A stretch of 64,000 nt of DNA from Adiantum capillus-veneris (lineage: Eukaryota; Streptophyta; Polypodiopsida; Polypodiales; Pteridaceae), in assembly GCA_014529385.2 (NCBI GenBank), contig CM043960.1:29419396-29483395 (forward strand). Reading direction: 5' to 3'. The position numbers were made by a program, and so were the translations under genes. Each line of letters begins with the position of its first letter. Positions within the stretch are counted from its first letter, which is position 1. Below the pieces are notes generated by a model that was not told the origin of the DNA, did not search any database, and saw only the letters and a program-made list of their open reading frames with translations. Positions 9,338 to 19,936 of this stretch are shown piece after piece.

Positions 9338-12017
9338 GTATTGGGTCTCCCATTTGATGTTGAAACTGAGGAATTAAAGTACTATATGAGAACATATGGT
9401 GAGCTTGATGACTGTATAGTCATGAAGGTATGTTCTTGCGCTAAGTTCTTGGCTAGCTACCTTTCACCTGGGAAGGTTTTCACCAATGTGTCGGCTGCTC
9501 CTCTGCAGGACCGCATGACAGGGCAGTCACGAGGCTTTGGTTATGTAACATTTAGCACTGTGGAGGATGCTACGGTATACTTTTCCTGCGCTCTATATGA
9601 TCATAAAGCGTTTTTTATTCACATGTGCTTTACCTACAATTTTATTGATTAGTTAAATTTCTAGTCCAGAAAGCTGTCTCATCGCAACATGTTTTGAATG
9701 GTCGTTCACTAGATGTCAAAATCGCCACTCCGAAGGTAATACTCCAAAAAATGGCTGATTGAAGGGGTTTGTATTTTTCTAAGAAAAAATTGGCAGGATG
9801 AGATGGTTCCTTCTGCATCGAAAAAAGTGAGCCGGATATTTGTTGCAAGGATACCCCCTCATGTGACTGAGGGAATGTTTCGAAGGCAAGTGTCATGCCA
9901 TCCTATTCATATTACGTTCGTCCATCCTTATATTCTGCAGGTTGTCTGATCTTTTTTCATACGCTGCAGTTATTTTCAAAAATATGGAGGAATCGTTGAT
10001 GCATATATGCCCAAGGTCAGGTTTTTAAGTCTTCTTGTGTGTTGATTGTCCGTTTTTAACATTTTTAGAGGTTGTGGTATGATATTAGCTTTTTTGCATT
10101 GCAGGATGCTGGTTCTAGATCACATCGTGGGATTGGCTTCGTCACATTTGATAACGCAGGTCTGCTTCATTTTGACGTTGATCTATGCTATGTAGTGCTG
10201 TACTTTATTTCTCTGCTCTCACAAAGCCAAGTGTGTCAATGATTTGTAGAGTCGGTGGACAGAATCATGAATGAGACGCATGAGCTTGGAGGCAGTTTGG
10301 TAGCTGTGGACCGTGCAACACCCAAGGTAGAATTTCTGGACACATTTTTAAAGCCTTTTGCAGGTCTGTTTTTGAGCTCATTCAAATCTTTATCTGCTGT
10401 GTACAGGACGAGACTCTGAAAGGGTTTGGAGGTAGGCCTCAGTACGATCAAGCTGGAAGACAGCCTGATCAATCGGCAAAAGCACTTCCTGATCAATGGG
10501 CTAAAATGGCTCCAGAACAGTTTGGCTTTTACATGGCTGCTGCAGCGGCTGCGATGGCCCAGATGGGTGCACTTGGGGGCTCTATGGAGGGAGTGGATCT
10601 TGCAAGTTACGGGTTCCCTGGGTTTACAGCTCCTGGAGGAGCAGACAATGCTTCAGAAGTAGAAGCAGCAAAGAATGCTGGTGCCCAAGCTAACGATCCA
10701 TCTGGTGGTGCGGCTGAAGCCTCACAAGAACCTCCATCATCAGCCACTGGATATGCAACTCAGGGTAGTGCTCCAGAAAACACTTCAGCTGCTGCTTCTG
10801 GTTATGAAACTGAAGCTGCGGCACAAAACAATGCAGCCTCTGCTTATGGCCCTGCTGCCCTTTTCAACAGTATGTATTCAATGTTTTCTGGGTACGGTGC
10901 CAACCCAGTTACATCTAGCATACCCTCTGCCGTGTATGGCAGTGCCTCCCATGGTTCTGGGCCAGGGGGAATGAACTTTCCTGCTGGATATGGACAAAGT
11001 GCTGAGTACAGCACTGCAGCTGCTGCTCCAGGTTATTACAATGCTGCAGCAGGTGATGCAGCTGCTCAGGCTTACGTGTATGATCAGGGTTCAGGTACCC
11101 TTGCGTCCGGTGCTTACACATATGGTGGTTCGGGAGTCCCAGGGCAAGGATATGACAGTGGCGTCTCATATGCTGCTCCGGAGGTTCCCAATTATGGGTA
11201 CGGTGGAAGTGCTTCATATGCAGGGGCAGCCCCAACATCTGGTGCAGGACATGCTTCGAATATGTACGATCAGGCCGCAGGAAGGTATGCGCCTAGTAAT
11301 CCACATGCGTCCACAATGGGCAACAAAGTATTTGTTGGGAAGCTTCCACATGAGGCAACTGCCGAACACTTACGAAACTATTTCAGCTCTTTTGGCAGAA
11401 TTGCAGATGTGTATGTCCCAAAGGTAGGTTCTTATGAGTTAGATGTGCGGTCACACTATCTTAGAACTTCGGTCATGTGGGTTTAATCATTGTTCTTCTT
11501 TGTAGGATCTCAAGAAGACTGGTCATAGAGGTTTTGGATTTGTGACCTTCTTTGACGATGGGGTGGCTGAACAAGTAGCTCTCCAATCGCATGAAATTCT
11601 TGGGCAGCCTGTAAGTATGATTGTTGAGTATGGTGCTTGTAGTATTAACTGTGCTGCTTATGTAATTTATTGGCTTCGTGGTTCTTGATTGCAGGTTGCG
11701 GTAGATAGGCCAACTCCCTTGGACAGCACTGCAAATACTAGTTATACGGGCAATTTTGCATCACAGTCCGGGGTTGGAGATGCGAGTTCATGGGGTAATG
11801 CTGCTGAGCTGCAGAGGAATTATGAATATGCTAGTGCAAGGGTAAGCATCTGAAGTATGCTTGACGTCGGCGTTGCTGTTGAAGGCAATCTTACTGATCT
11901 GCATCATTTTTCCAGCTTGGCTTTTTTGCTGGGGGGCAGCCTGGAAACCCTTACGATGGAGCTGCTGGTGCTGATCGAGTGTCGCGTCCTTCTGATTACA
12001 GGTATAGACCGTACTAG
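9338..12017 (+). CDS. Three-RRM RNA-binding protein (5' exon missing)
   Basis: It is an RNA-binding protein of the plant At4g36960 / animal DAZAP1-hnRNP type, presumed to act in mRNA processing or stability. Eleven exons join in frame: 9338-9427, 9509-9574, 9670-9735, 9797-9885, 9970-10015, 10105-10159, 10250-10326, 10407-11423, 11506-11610, 11695-11841, 11916-12017. They give 619 residues and a TAG stop. RRM1 (VLGLPF, RGFGYVTF) occupies about residues 1-72, RRM2 (IFVARIP, RGIGFVTF) about 86-165, and RRM3 (VFVGKLP, RGFGFVTF) about 470-550. Residues 164-465 are low-complexity and rich in Ala, Ser, Gly and Tyr. The protein ends in RYRPY. The intron after 9,885 starts with GC rather than GT; all others are GT-AG. 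The first coding exon, with the start Met, is not recognised. Subfamily and function are inferred from domain order. Confidence 0.88.
9886..9969 (+). other. GC-AG intron in the RNA-binding protein gene
   Basis: The exon ends CGAAG and the intron begins GCAAGT, then ends CTGCAG before TTATTTTC. Splicing here keeps the RRM2 frame and yields the family-typical helix (MFRSYFQKYG). A GT donor is not available at this point without breaking the frame. GC-AG introns are a known minor class handled by the major spliceosome. Confidence 0.8.
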
Positions 12018-12670
12018 TAAAAAAAATCGGCGAGCAATAAGCCTACCTGCAGGGAGGTTTCTTCTCAGATTCTAGTTGTAAGCACAGAGGATGCTTCTCA
12101 GTTGCTGGGTGTAAGTTTGGCTATTGGAGCTTTATGCATTTGACATGAGGCAGTCCAAACGAGGAGCTTCAAGATAGTCTAGTATATGAAGACGTGTTTC
12201 AAGATAGTCTAGTATTCACAAAGCATGATAATCAGAACAAGAAGTGAATCACCTGCTTCAGTTTTATTGGGATGTATTTTCTGTGAGCGTGTGCAACAGA
12301 GAGGTTGGGATGTGTTTTCTGTTGGTCAAGTTACTTGCTGAGTGTGGCTTTGTTAATGCCTTCTTTATGATTGCCGTCTTTCAAAAAGTTGCACTGTGAA
12401 GGAGTGAAATTTCTGTGCACGTCTTAGTTTGGCTTTGCACCAGAAGAAAGGATTTTTGATGCAAGAATGTACAACTCTGTTCTGTATAATTGCATAGCAA
12501 TTGCATGAAAGGACTGCAGGGATGCCCCCCCCCCCCCTTCTCCCTTTTGAAGGAGTCACTACTCTTGAAGCAATAAGTGTCACTACTCTTGAAGGAGTTG
12601 ACTATTGCGAGTGGTTTTCGCCTATGTGAGTGATGTATCTTACTATTTACAAAAGCACGGTGAACATCTT
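12018..12670 (+). other. 3' UTR and downstream sequence of the RNA-binding protein gene
   Basis: No coding content. A 37-bp segment beginning GCTATTGGAGCTTTATGC at 12,120 recurs at 12,674. CAAGATAGTCTAGTAT is repeated about 32 bp apart near 12,170-12,215. A run of 13 C residues lies at about 12,525-12,538, followed by a duplicated GTCACTACTCTTGAAG. The polyadenylation site is not identified. Confidence 0.45.
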
Positions 12671-12888
12671 AAAGCTATTGGAGCTTTATGCATTTGACAT
12701 GAGGCAGTCCACACAAGGAGCTTCGTCTTTAACTTAAACACTCTCCCCCCTGTCTAGGATGGGTCTGACACATTCTTCCAATTGGTGCTTCTGAATATTA
12801 CAAGTGGCTTTCCAAAAAAGTTGCCTTTATGAGTGATGCAAGTGGTTGCAGGTTTAACTGATTCCTAGTAGTGATGCAATGAGGGGAG

Positions 12889-12964
12889 AAATTTTGCTGC
12901 AAAGGTCACAATGAATCTACTTAGCCAAATTTTGCTGCAAAGGTCACAATGTATCTACTTCCCC
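12889..12964. repeat. 38-bp tandem duplication
   Basis: Two head-to-tail copies of a unit beginning AAATTTTGCTGCAAAGGTCA lie at 12,889-12,926 and 12,927-12,964 with about four differences near the unit ends. Confidence 0.85.
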
Positions 12965-13079
12965 AGATTTTGAGGTTAGAGATATTTAAACGTTTCTCAA
13001 AACTGTTGCAAAGATCTTGTTGGATGGTACTGAACATTTTACGAGGGAAAGAACTCCTAAAGTTCCTCACTGCATTCCA

Positions 13080-13375
13080 AGCATTAGTCCATGTTTGAAT
13101 TCGTCTATAATTGTTATCTTTTGAAGGTGGAAGGTAGTGCTTTGTTGGGTGACCTGTTGTGATGTTTATTGCTTCAACCCAAAAACCATATGATAAGTTT
13201 GCATTGTAAAAGCATACTACTTTTTTTTCTCAAATTGTTTAATTCATTATCTTGTAGCTCCATTTTTGGCAAGGTTGTGAGGAGCATTAAGCTCTCTAAA
13301 TGCCATTCATAACCAAGCAAAACAATGGAATTCTTTGAAGATGTATTCGTTACTGTTATTTGTACTTGAGACTTA
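13080..13375 (-). pseudogene. Ty1/copia integrase fragment
   Basis: The - strand reads, across frames, NEYIFKEFHCF, then RELNAPHNLAKNGATR, then YGFWVEAINIT. These match in order the DNGGEY..F, ELTAPYNPQQNGVAER and GFWAEAVNTA blocks of copia integrases, including the region of the catalytic Glu, here degraded. Frameshifts and stops are present. The fragment has no LTRs or neighbouring RT that I can see, so it is an isolated relic. Confidence 0.65.
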
Positions 13376-14579
13376 AATCATTTGATTAGGTTGACTCTGA
13401 ATCAGAGAATTAAGTTTGAAAGACACAAAATGCACAATCCTTATTAGAGCCATTGGACATGTGCAGACTTTATCAAACAAATAGCGCCATTTAGTGATAG
13501 GTGGTGGGCATAAGCCCACCCACATCCAAATGCAATGGGTCTAATTTCTTGAGCTTTTTGGCTTGCCCAAAAGGGGTGAGGCTTTAGTGATGCCTCCCCT
13601 TTTCGTTAATGAAAAAGGAAAGGTTATCTTTTTAAAAATGCACAATTTTTGGTTGGTTGAAAAGGGATAGAAGATACTCATTACAAAGACTTTGAAGATA
13701 AGGCATTGATGATGGTCAGTGGCGGATGATGCTATGGGATCTTCTCTTTAAACATTACATGATAATATTTTTGGTTGGTCTTTTTTGGACTGAAAGCCAT
13801 GAACTTTTGGTGGAGTTATTACTGGACGACGTAGACCTCTCATTCCTCGTCTCAAGCGGGCTATGCACGCACATCTTAGGTTGAGCTCATAGTGCACACC
13901 CTCTTACAAGCTCTTATGTTATCTTGAGCTAGTAGTGCACACTCATTGGTCGTGATTTGTGACACGTGAGATTATGCTATTTTCCCTCCCCTCCATTTGT
14001 GCACCACGCTCCACGCTTCTCTTTTAACCATCTCTACTACCTCCAAATGAGAACCCTCCCTCATAGCAATTCCCCAAGGCTAACGTTGTCCCTTGCTCTT
14101 CTCAATGTTGACAACATGCTTTCCGTCTTGCTTGAGATCATCGAGATCAATATATACATGAAACTAGCTAGAATGGGGGCAATTGAAGGTTGAAGTCCAA
14201 TTAATTTGTCCCTCTCCATCAAGGCAGCAACAATTATCTTCATTTTTGTAAAGGTGTGCCTTTGGGCTGGCATTGTTGGCCATGGACATTGAGAGAAAAG
14301 CTGAGCAGCATAGCATTATAAGGGTGGGTGGGGTGGGGGGTTTTGCAAGGTAGCTTGAAGCACAATAGTAGGTGGCGGGCTCCAATGTGATAGTAGAGGA
14401 AGGTGATGTTGCAAGCGAGTGTAATAGCGGGCAAAGCCAGGATCTCGCAAAAACCTAAGGGCAGTGAACACAAAAAGTACCGCATGCTTGGCAAGGTTTG
14501 TGATGGGTGTAGGTAGAGCAATGCATGCACAGGGGTGTTAGCTTGTAGGTAGGTGGCTAGTAACTCACCACATATCTAC

Positions 14580-14580
<1 letters not shown>
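13376..14580. other. Intergenic sequence, no gene recognised
   Basis: Small open frames exist but none resembles a known protein. Two short hairpins are visible: GGTGGGC / GCCCACC at about 13,500-13,520, and an interrupted AAAAGGGG..GAGGC / GCCTCCCCTTTT pair at about 13,568-13,604. They could mark an old small transposon end, which I cannot prove. Confidence 0.35.

Positions 14581-14581
<1 letters not shown>

Positions 14582-14622
<41 letters not shown>
14582..14622. repeat. (CT)n microsatellite
   Basis: An uninterrupted CT run of about 41 bp. It lies just downstream (in - strand terms) of the transposase relic. Confidence 0.95.
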
Positions 14623-14624
<2 letters not shown>

Positions 14625-14887
14625 CACAAACATCTTCAAGATTGGGTGATTGCTATCATTTCTTTCCATCATAAGAGATCTTGGAGACTAAATAACACAA
14701 CACATATAATGAGGGGTGGTGAGGGGATCGACGACCCGAAAGTCCATACCGGCATCTCCAGGCAAACTAAACCCATGCAACACAAAAGTCAAGGTTGTAT
14801 GGGGACTCCGCTAGCCCCTCACGGCCCGATTTTGAATCCACAACCTCATGCCCAAGGTTTTGCATCGCACGGGCTAACCACCTCACT

Positions 14888-15119
14888 TGCTGTTGAGTTG
14901 TCCTTCTGCCTAGGGAGCACCAAACACATAGTCAAAGGGCACAAATGGTGTGCATATCATGGACAACACAATGACACATTGTACTTTGTCAATAGGGTGC
15001 CATACCTTCAAATGTTCTTGAGCTTTCCTTCTACCTAGAGAGCACCCAACACGTAGTCAAGGGTACAATTGGTGTACATATCATAGATAACACGATGACA
15101 CATTGTACTTTGTCAATAG
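14888..15119. repeat. Diverged tandem duplication at the transposase relic 3' end
   Basis: 14,888-14,995 and 15,013-15,119 share the same order of words (CCTTCT, GAGCACC, ACACATTGTACTTTGTCAATAG) at roughly 80% identity, with a 125-bp period. On the - strand it duplicates the segment after the WEVKLGDVDY motif of the transposase relic. Confidence 0.75.
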
Positions 15120-16320
15120 TCTACATCACCAAGCTTGACCTCCCAGAACATACAATTGACCCTCTTCCCTGTCAATGGACATTGTTTTCGGAGGGTTGCA
15201 TTGAGGAATGCGACAACACTTGAAGCGTCATGTAACACCCATCCATCATATTTCAAGTGCTCCTATGTGAGAGCTGTTTTGAGCACCACACCATCCCCAT
15301 CGTGCTCGCCCTTCCCATGGCCATATGCAAAGAAGCTGTGCATCATCTCAATACTTGTCATATTGAAGTATTTGGCTACAAAATAAAATTAATGCCTTGT
15401 GAAGCCGCACCATCAGACTTCACCCATTGTCGTTTGACATTGTATCTTTGACCTTTCGATCATTCATTATGCAAAGGAAAGCAGTGATGCACAAATAAAG
15501 TGTCATGGATTTTGTCATCAGAGATGTAGAAGTGGGTCGTCTTTTGAATGGCACCAAGCGCATCACGTAAGTACAATATGTGAACCAAGATTGTCACTTG
15601 CATTGAATATCAATGCATTGATTGAATCTCATTCTGCACCTTGAAGGAATAATTCTCTGCAAAATCCACCACCGATACTATTACATCATTAGGCAAGTTA
15701 CCCAAACACATCTGTACTTGTAATTGTGTTGGATGATATTTTCCAATTTGCCTTCAAGCAGGGAAGTGAAACTCCTTGGGTTGACTTGGCGAGCTACAAG
15801 ATCTTTTTGAGTTTTTGTTTGACATTTCTCAAACATTTTCAAAAAGCTTGATAGTAATTGTAGAGATGCCATCGCTTTTTTTGTGTGGACACAATGAGAG
15901 CCGTTTAATGCCAGAATGTTCGCATGTTCCCAAAAGACATTTTCTACGGTGAGAAGTAGAGTCAATGGGTTTTGGGTAGAATACAAACTCCTGCAGGTCT
16001 GTTAAGCTTAGAAATGTGGAATTGGATGTTGTGCACTGTGCCATTCCATCATGGGGACTGCAAACAAGGCGCGAGCAACTGCATGACTAGCCATGTGGTC
16101 CATATCTTCCATGGCACAGCTGATTGAGGGTGTCCTTGAAGTATACAAGCTTCACATGGTATTCAAAACAACAAGTGTTGCAGTCCTTCAACTTGTGTAC
16201 AAAGTATGGATTTAGACCTTCAAAACATATGAGGGAGATGTTTATGTTTGGATGATCCTCTCGGAACCGCATATAGAAGTCTCTCTGTGAAATAGAAGAC
16301 GCATTTAAAAACAATATCAA
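14888..16320 (-). pseudogene. DDE-type transposase relic of an uncharacterised family
   Basis: Three catalytic-looking blocks appear in order on the - strand: VVDFAENYSFKVQNEIQSMH (about 15,610-15,675), HFYISDDKIHD then WVKSDGAASQ (about 15,405-15,505), and GHGKGEHDGDGVVLK (about 15,265-15,315). An N-terminal segment with NTCCFEYHVKL lies at 16,087-16,320 and a GTCEHSGIKRLSLCP segment at about 15,890. This arrangement matches a family I know as unnamed predicted proteins in seed-free plants and animals. Acidic residues in VDFAEN, SDG and HGKGxHDG are plausible DDE ligands, which is inference. Stops and frameshifts interrupt it, including a Trp-to-stop after QSMH. A piece near the end is tandemly duplicated (14,888-15,119). 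Confidence 0.7.
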
Positions 16321-16359
16321 GAATTATAAATCACTTTCAAGAAATCTATAGCATTGTTA

Positions 16360-17185
16360 AGCATTATGATGCACTCAAAAGCACCTAGAAGAACTTGGAA
16401 GCTTTTAGAAGCACTCAATAACACTTAGAATCACTTGAAAGCACTTAGATGCACTTAGAAGCACTTAGAAGCAATTAGAAGCACTCACAAGCTCTAGGAA
16501 ACACTTAGAACCATTAAAAAGCACTTAGAACCAATTAGGAGCATTATCAAGCACTTAGAATCACTAAGCACTTGGAAGCACTATGAAGCACTTGGAAGCA
16601 ATATAAAGCACTTAACAACACTTAGAAGCACTATGAAGCAATTGGAAGCACCTAGAAGCTCTATGAAGCACTTAGAAGCAATAAGAATCATTATGAAGCA
16701 CTTGCAAGAACTTAGGAACACTATGAAGCACTTGGAAGCGTTTAGAGGCACTATGAAGCACTTAGAAGCAGCTGGAAGCACTTAGAAGCAGCTGGAAGCA
16801 CTTAGAAGTACTTAGAATCACTATGAAGTACTTAGAAGCACTATGAACCACTAAGAAGCTCTATGAAGCACTATGAATCACTTATAAGCTCTATGAAGCA
16901 CTTAGAAGCACCTGGAAGCACTCAAAAGCACTATGAAGCACTTAAACACTTGGAAGCGACTTAGAATCACTAGAAGCACTTAAAATCACTATGAAGAACC
17001 TGGAAGCACTCAGAGGCACACTGAAACATTTAGGTGCACTTGGAATGACATGGAATTATAGCACTATGAACCCTCAAAGGCACTTGTACTTGTAATCACT
17101 TGTAAAAGTCTGTCAAGCACTATAGAGCATGGTTAAGTGGTCTAAAAGTGCTTAGAAGTAATCACTTGCAAAGCTACGTAAAGCA
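16360..17185. repeat. Degenerate 10-bp minisatellite, about 80 units
   Basis: The repeated decamer is CTTAGAAGCA, alternating with CTATGAAGCA and CTTGGAAGCA. The period is close to 10 bp over more than 800 bp, with scattered indels. On the - strand it creates a spurious open frame with a decapeptide repeat of the type ASKCFIVLLS. Divergence increases towards both ends, as in arrays made by replication slippage. Confidence 0.9.
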
Positions 17186-18107
17186 CTAAAGCACTATAAA
17201 GAACTGTCCGGTACTTGGAAACATTGGGAAGCATGTTTTCGAAGTCTTCAGAGCTTCTCCCTTGGAGCGTAGGCTTGCCCACCATCGATGGGCTGATTTT
17301 TGGAAATTCATAGCAACATGTCACAGTTTGGATGAAAAAAATTCATCCCCAAAGGCCGTATCAAATTGATGGATAAAGCTTAAAACTTTGTCCACATTGC
17401 CAAAAGTTCCATCAAAGAAGAGGAAGGTTATGCTCTTTTACCTCCTTCCTTCTTTCTTAGGCAAGATGCTCTCTTCTAGGAAACATGAGAGCATCGATGG
17501 CCTCTCCTCTTCTGTGCTTTGGAAGAACTACTATTTGAGTAGGAGAAATTCTCAGATTCAGATGAGCTTGACGATGATGGAGAGCTGGATGGTTTCTTCC
17601 TTCTCCCTTTCTTTTCATTCTTCTTTCTCACTCTCCCCAATGAGAGCTTGAAGATTTTCTCCCCCCAAAGGGAAGTGATGGTTAGAGAATTCTTTTGACA
17701 TCTCCTAGGAAGTATATCTACATCAGATGACACAAGACTATCTTATTCATTCATAGAGATTTCTCTCTTGTGTCTTTGTATTTATTCTTTCCCTTTGCCT
17801 CACGTTGAGGGATTCTTCCTCTTCTTGTAGCAGATGAGTGCTTCTTCCGCTTGAGAGAATTTACTCTTTTTGAAGTCTCTTTACAAGACTTCACAAAAGA
17901 ATCCTCTTTGGGAGTAGGGACAATAAGATTCCTTGTTTGCATCTGTGTTTGGACCGTAGCATGCCAAGTAGGATTTTTTATAGCTTCTTGTAACTCGCGA
18001 GCAAGAAATTCAATTACCCAAATTCCATCAGTAGTTGCATCATTATTGTGTAAAGCTAAGCTGGCGAAATCAATCACTCTCTCCTCTTCTTGATTGTGTT
18101 CAGACAT
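17142..18107 (-). pseudogene. Gypsy gag fragment (element G), 5' part only
   Basis: On the - strand a gag-like product starts at MSEHNQEEER (18,107), continues through a Lys/Arg/Ser-rich stretch and, in other frames, reaches a degraded segment (EFPKISPSMVGKPTLQG) matching the gag core of element B (30,175 region, MHFQKSTRQWWASLHGNG). The same order of an N-terminal acidic part, a basic part and a serine run is seen in the B gag at 30,325-30,873. The fragment runs into the 10-bp minisatellite and has no pol. The LTR of element C begins about 40 bp upstream of its start. Confidence 0.6.
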
Positions 18108-18146
18108 AGTGATGGTGCTTTGTGAATCAGAAGTTCCTTGTGAAAT

Positions 18147-18817
18147 TGTTAGCAGCGGCTAACACGTGCTACACCAATTATACACCAAGTTGGAGATGTG
18201 CTATGTATGTGCACAATATTTCCTATCTACATTGTATAAGGTTTTGGGCTCATTGGGAGTTCCAAATTGTATATGCTACCTAGAGAGCTCAAACTTAATT
18301 CCATAGTAGAAAGGATTGTGGTGCAAGCCTTTATAAGAAAGCCTTTATGCAAGGAGGCTTCATTCTTGAGGATCTATTCTTGAGAGAGCTCTCTCTCTCT
18401 CTCTCTCTCTCGTGTTCACCTTATGGATGGCCTAGCCTTGAGCTTAATGCCCTTGCTTAGAAGGCTAGTGCTAATCCATTGTAATTAGAGAAGCATTTCT
18501 TAACGTAGTCTCTACTTTCTCATTAGTCTTAATTCTTCTATTCCATTTTGTCATGAAGTAGTTTCACCTCCTCATTATTCTAGATTTGAGTATATGTGAC
18601 GACTTCTTGCTCATTGACCACTCTTATCCTTCTATGATCACTCGATTTACAATATTTAACATCTCTAATTAGGTTGATTAAGTTGGTTTTTAATCTTGTG
18701 ATTAGTGTATATGCCCTATTGTTTGCTTATGTGTGGATGGGTTTAATGAAACTCTAGCACCATTCACCTTGTGTGTGTGTCTTGGGTTGATTAGGTTATG
18801 CTATGATTGCCCCAACA
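18147..18817 (+). repeat. 5' LTR of element C
   Basis: It starts TGTTAGCAGCGG and ends CCCCAACA. It matches 35,142-36,071 but lacks about 300 bp present in that copy (35,735-36,035) and has a shorter CT run. Orientation is + because a primer-site-like sequence follows its right end and a polypurine tract precedes the other LTR. Confidence 0.85.
18388..18411. repeat. (CT)n run in the 5' LTR of C
   Basis: About 24 bp of CT. The equivalent run in the 3' LTR is about 46 bp (35,322-35,367), so the two LTRs have diverged in repeat number. Confidence 0.9.
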
Positions 18818-19112
18818 TCTGGCACTGTTCCACCACACGAGCTTTGATTGGTGCAACTTGCCTGTAGGCATCACCAATCCAAAGCGCTCACGCACTTCAT
18901 TTTTTTAGTAATAAGGAGCTCCCTCATGGTGCGAAATTGGACCCACACACACCTCCTCATGAATGTGTTGCGTGTTGTAAAAAATGAACCCCATAACACA
19001 CACACACATTGTTTCTCCTCCTTGACTCTGGTGAACTGTCTACCTTGGCTCACCCACACACATAGTGCACATCCTGAGCTCCCTACTCTCTGTCGACCTC
19101 CACAAGCCGCCG
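18818..19112 (+). other. Internal leader of element C, left of the B insertion
   Basis: These 295 non-coding bases are the left part of the internal region of C. The rest resumes at 32,902. The bases flanking element B (CGCCG and CGTCA) differ by two transitions, so a 5-bp target duplication is possible but not demonstrated. Confidence 0.55.
18820..18835 (+). other. Putative primer-binding site of element C
   Basis: TGGCACTGTTCCACCA lies two bases after the LTR end. It resembles, with several mismatches, the tRNA-Asp-type site (TGGCGCCGTTGCC...) used by Tat/Athila-type elements. The position is right; the tRNA assignment is uncertain. Confidence 0.5.
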
Positions 19113-19802
19113 TGTAATGGGAATGGCCTATGAAATTTGAGAATAGCGAAATTAAGAGAATTAGAGTGAGCATTTTTGTAAGATTACTTTGAGAACATAG
19201 AGGGTGAACTTAATTGATGGTAGCAACATGAACATAGTACTTAATTAACTTGGCATGAACAATACTTTTGCAAGAGAGAGAGAGAGAGAGTATTAGAGAA
19301 CATGACAATAGTTGAGGACCGGATTTACTTAGAGCTGGTCCCCCCTCCAAAAGGCGTTTGTATTTGAGATTCTCCCATCAAAAGAGACTTGGTACAATAC
19401 AATATTTGTGTTCCTTGTGACCTTGGTGATGCTATGAAGATGGAAAGCTTCATGCATCACTATCATAACATAAACTTTGCAAAAAGCATTGACTATCCCA
19501 AGCCCCAGTTCCAAGGCCTCAAACACCTTCGAAGGTGGAGAGAGCTAGCGGGGAATGAGGGTAGGGAAGAGGAAGAAGAATCATTCATAGGAGAAAGAAA
19601 TAGTTCCTCACGTATCATCACTTTTCTTGCTTAGCATAGCATAATAGCATAGTAATGAAGATGAAGAAGATGGCAAGCTTAAGCATTGAAGCATGGCTCT
19701 TAGTTGGATTTGCATTCCATAGCCAAGAGTGTTGGTGTAAGCTCTCCACTTCTCAACAAGCTTGGAGAAGGAGATGGAGCTCTTGCACTTTTCACTCCAC
19801 AC

Positions 19803-19856
<54 letters not shown>

Positions 19857-19886
19857 TGGAAGATTATGTCCCCCCTCTCATGCTTG

Positions 19887-19936
<50 letters not shown>

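Noticed and set aside
16581-16781. Cys/Phe-rich repeated peptide (ASKCFIV type) on the - strand
   Set aside because: It is the translation of the 10-bp minisatellite and has no independent coding signal.
16360-17185. CRISPR-like array
   Set aside because: Units are contiguous 10-mers without spacers, in a plant nuclear genome.
19108-19112. CGCCG/CGTCA as a target duplication for element B
   Set aside because: Two of five bases differ. It is possible through C-to-T change but not strong enough to claim.
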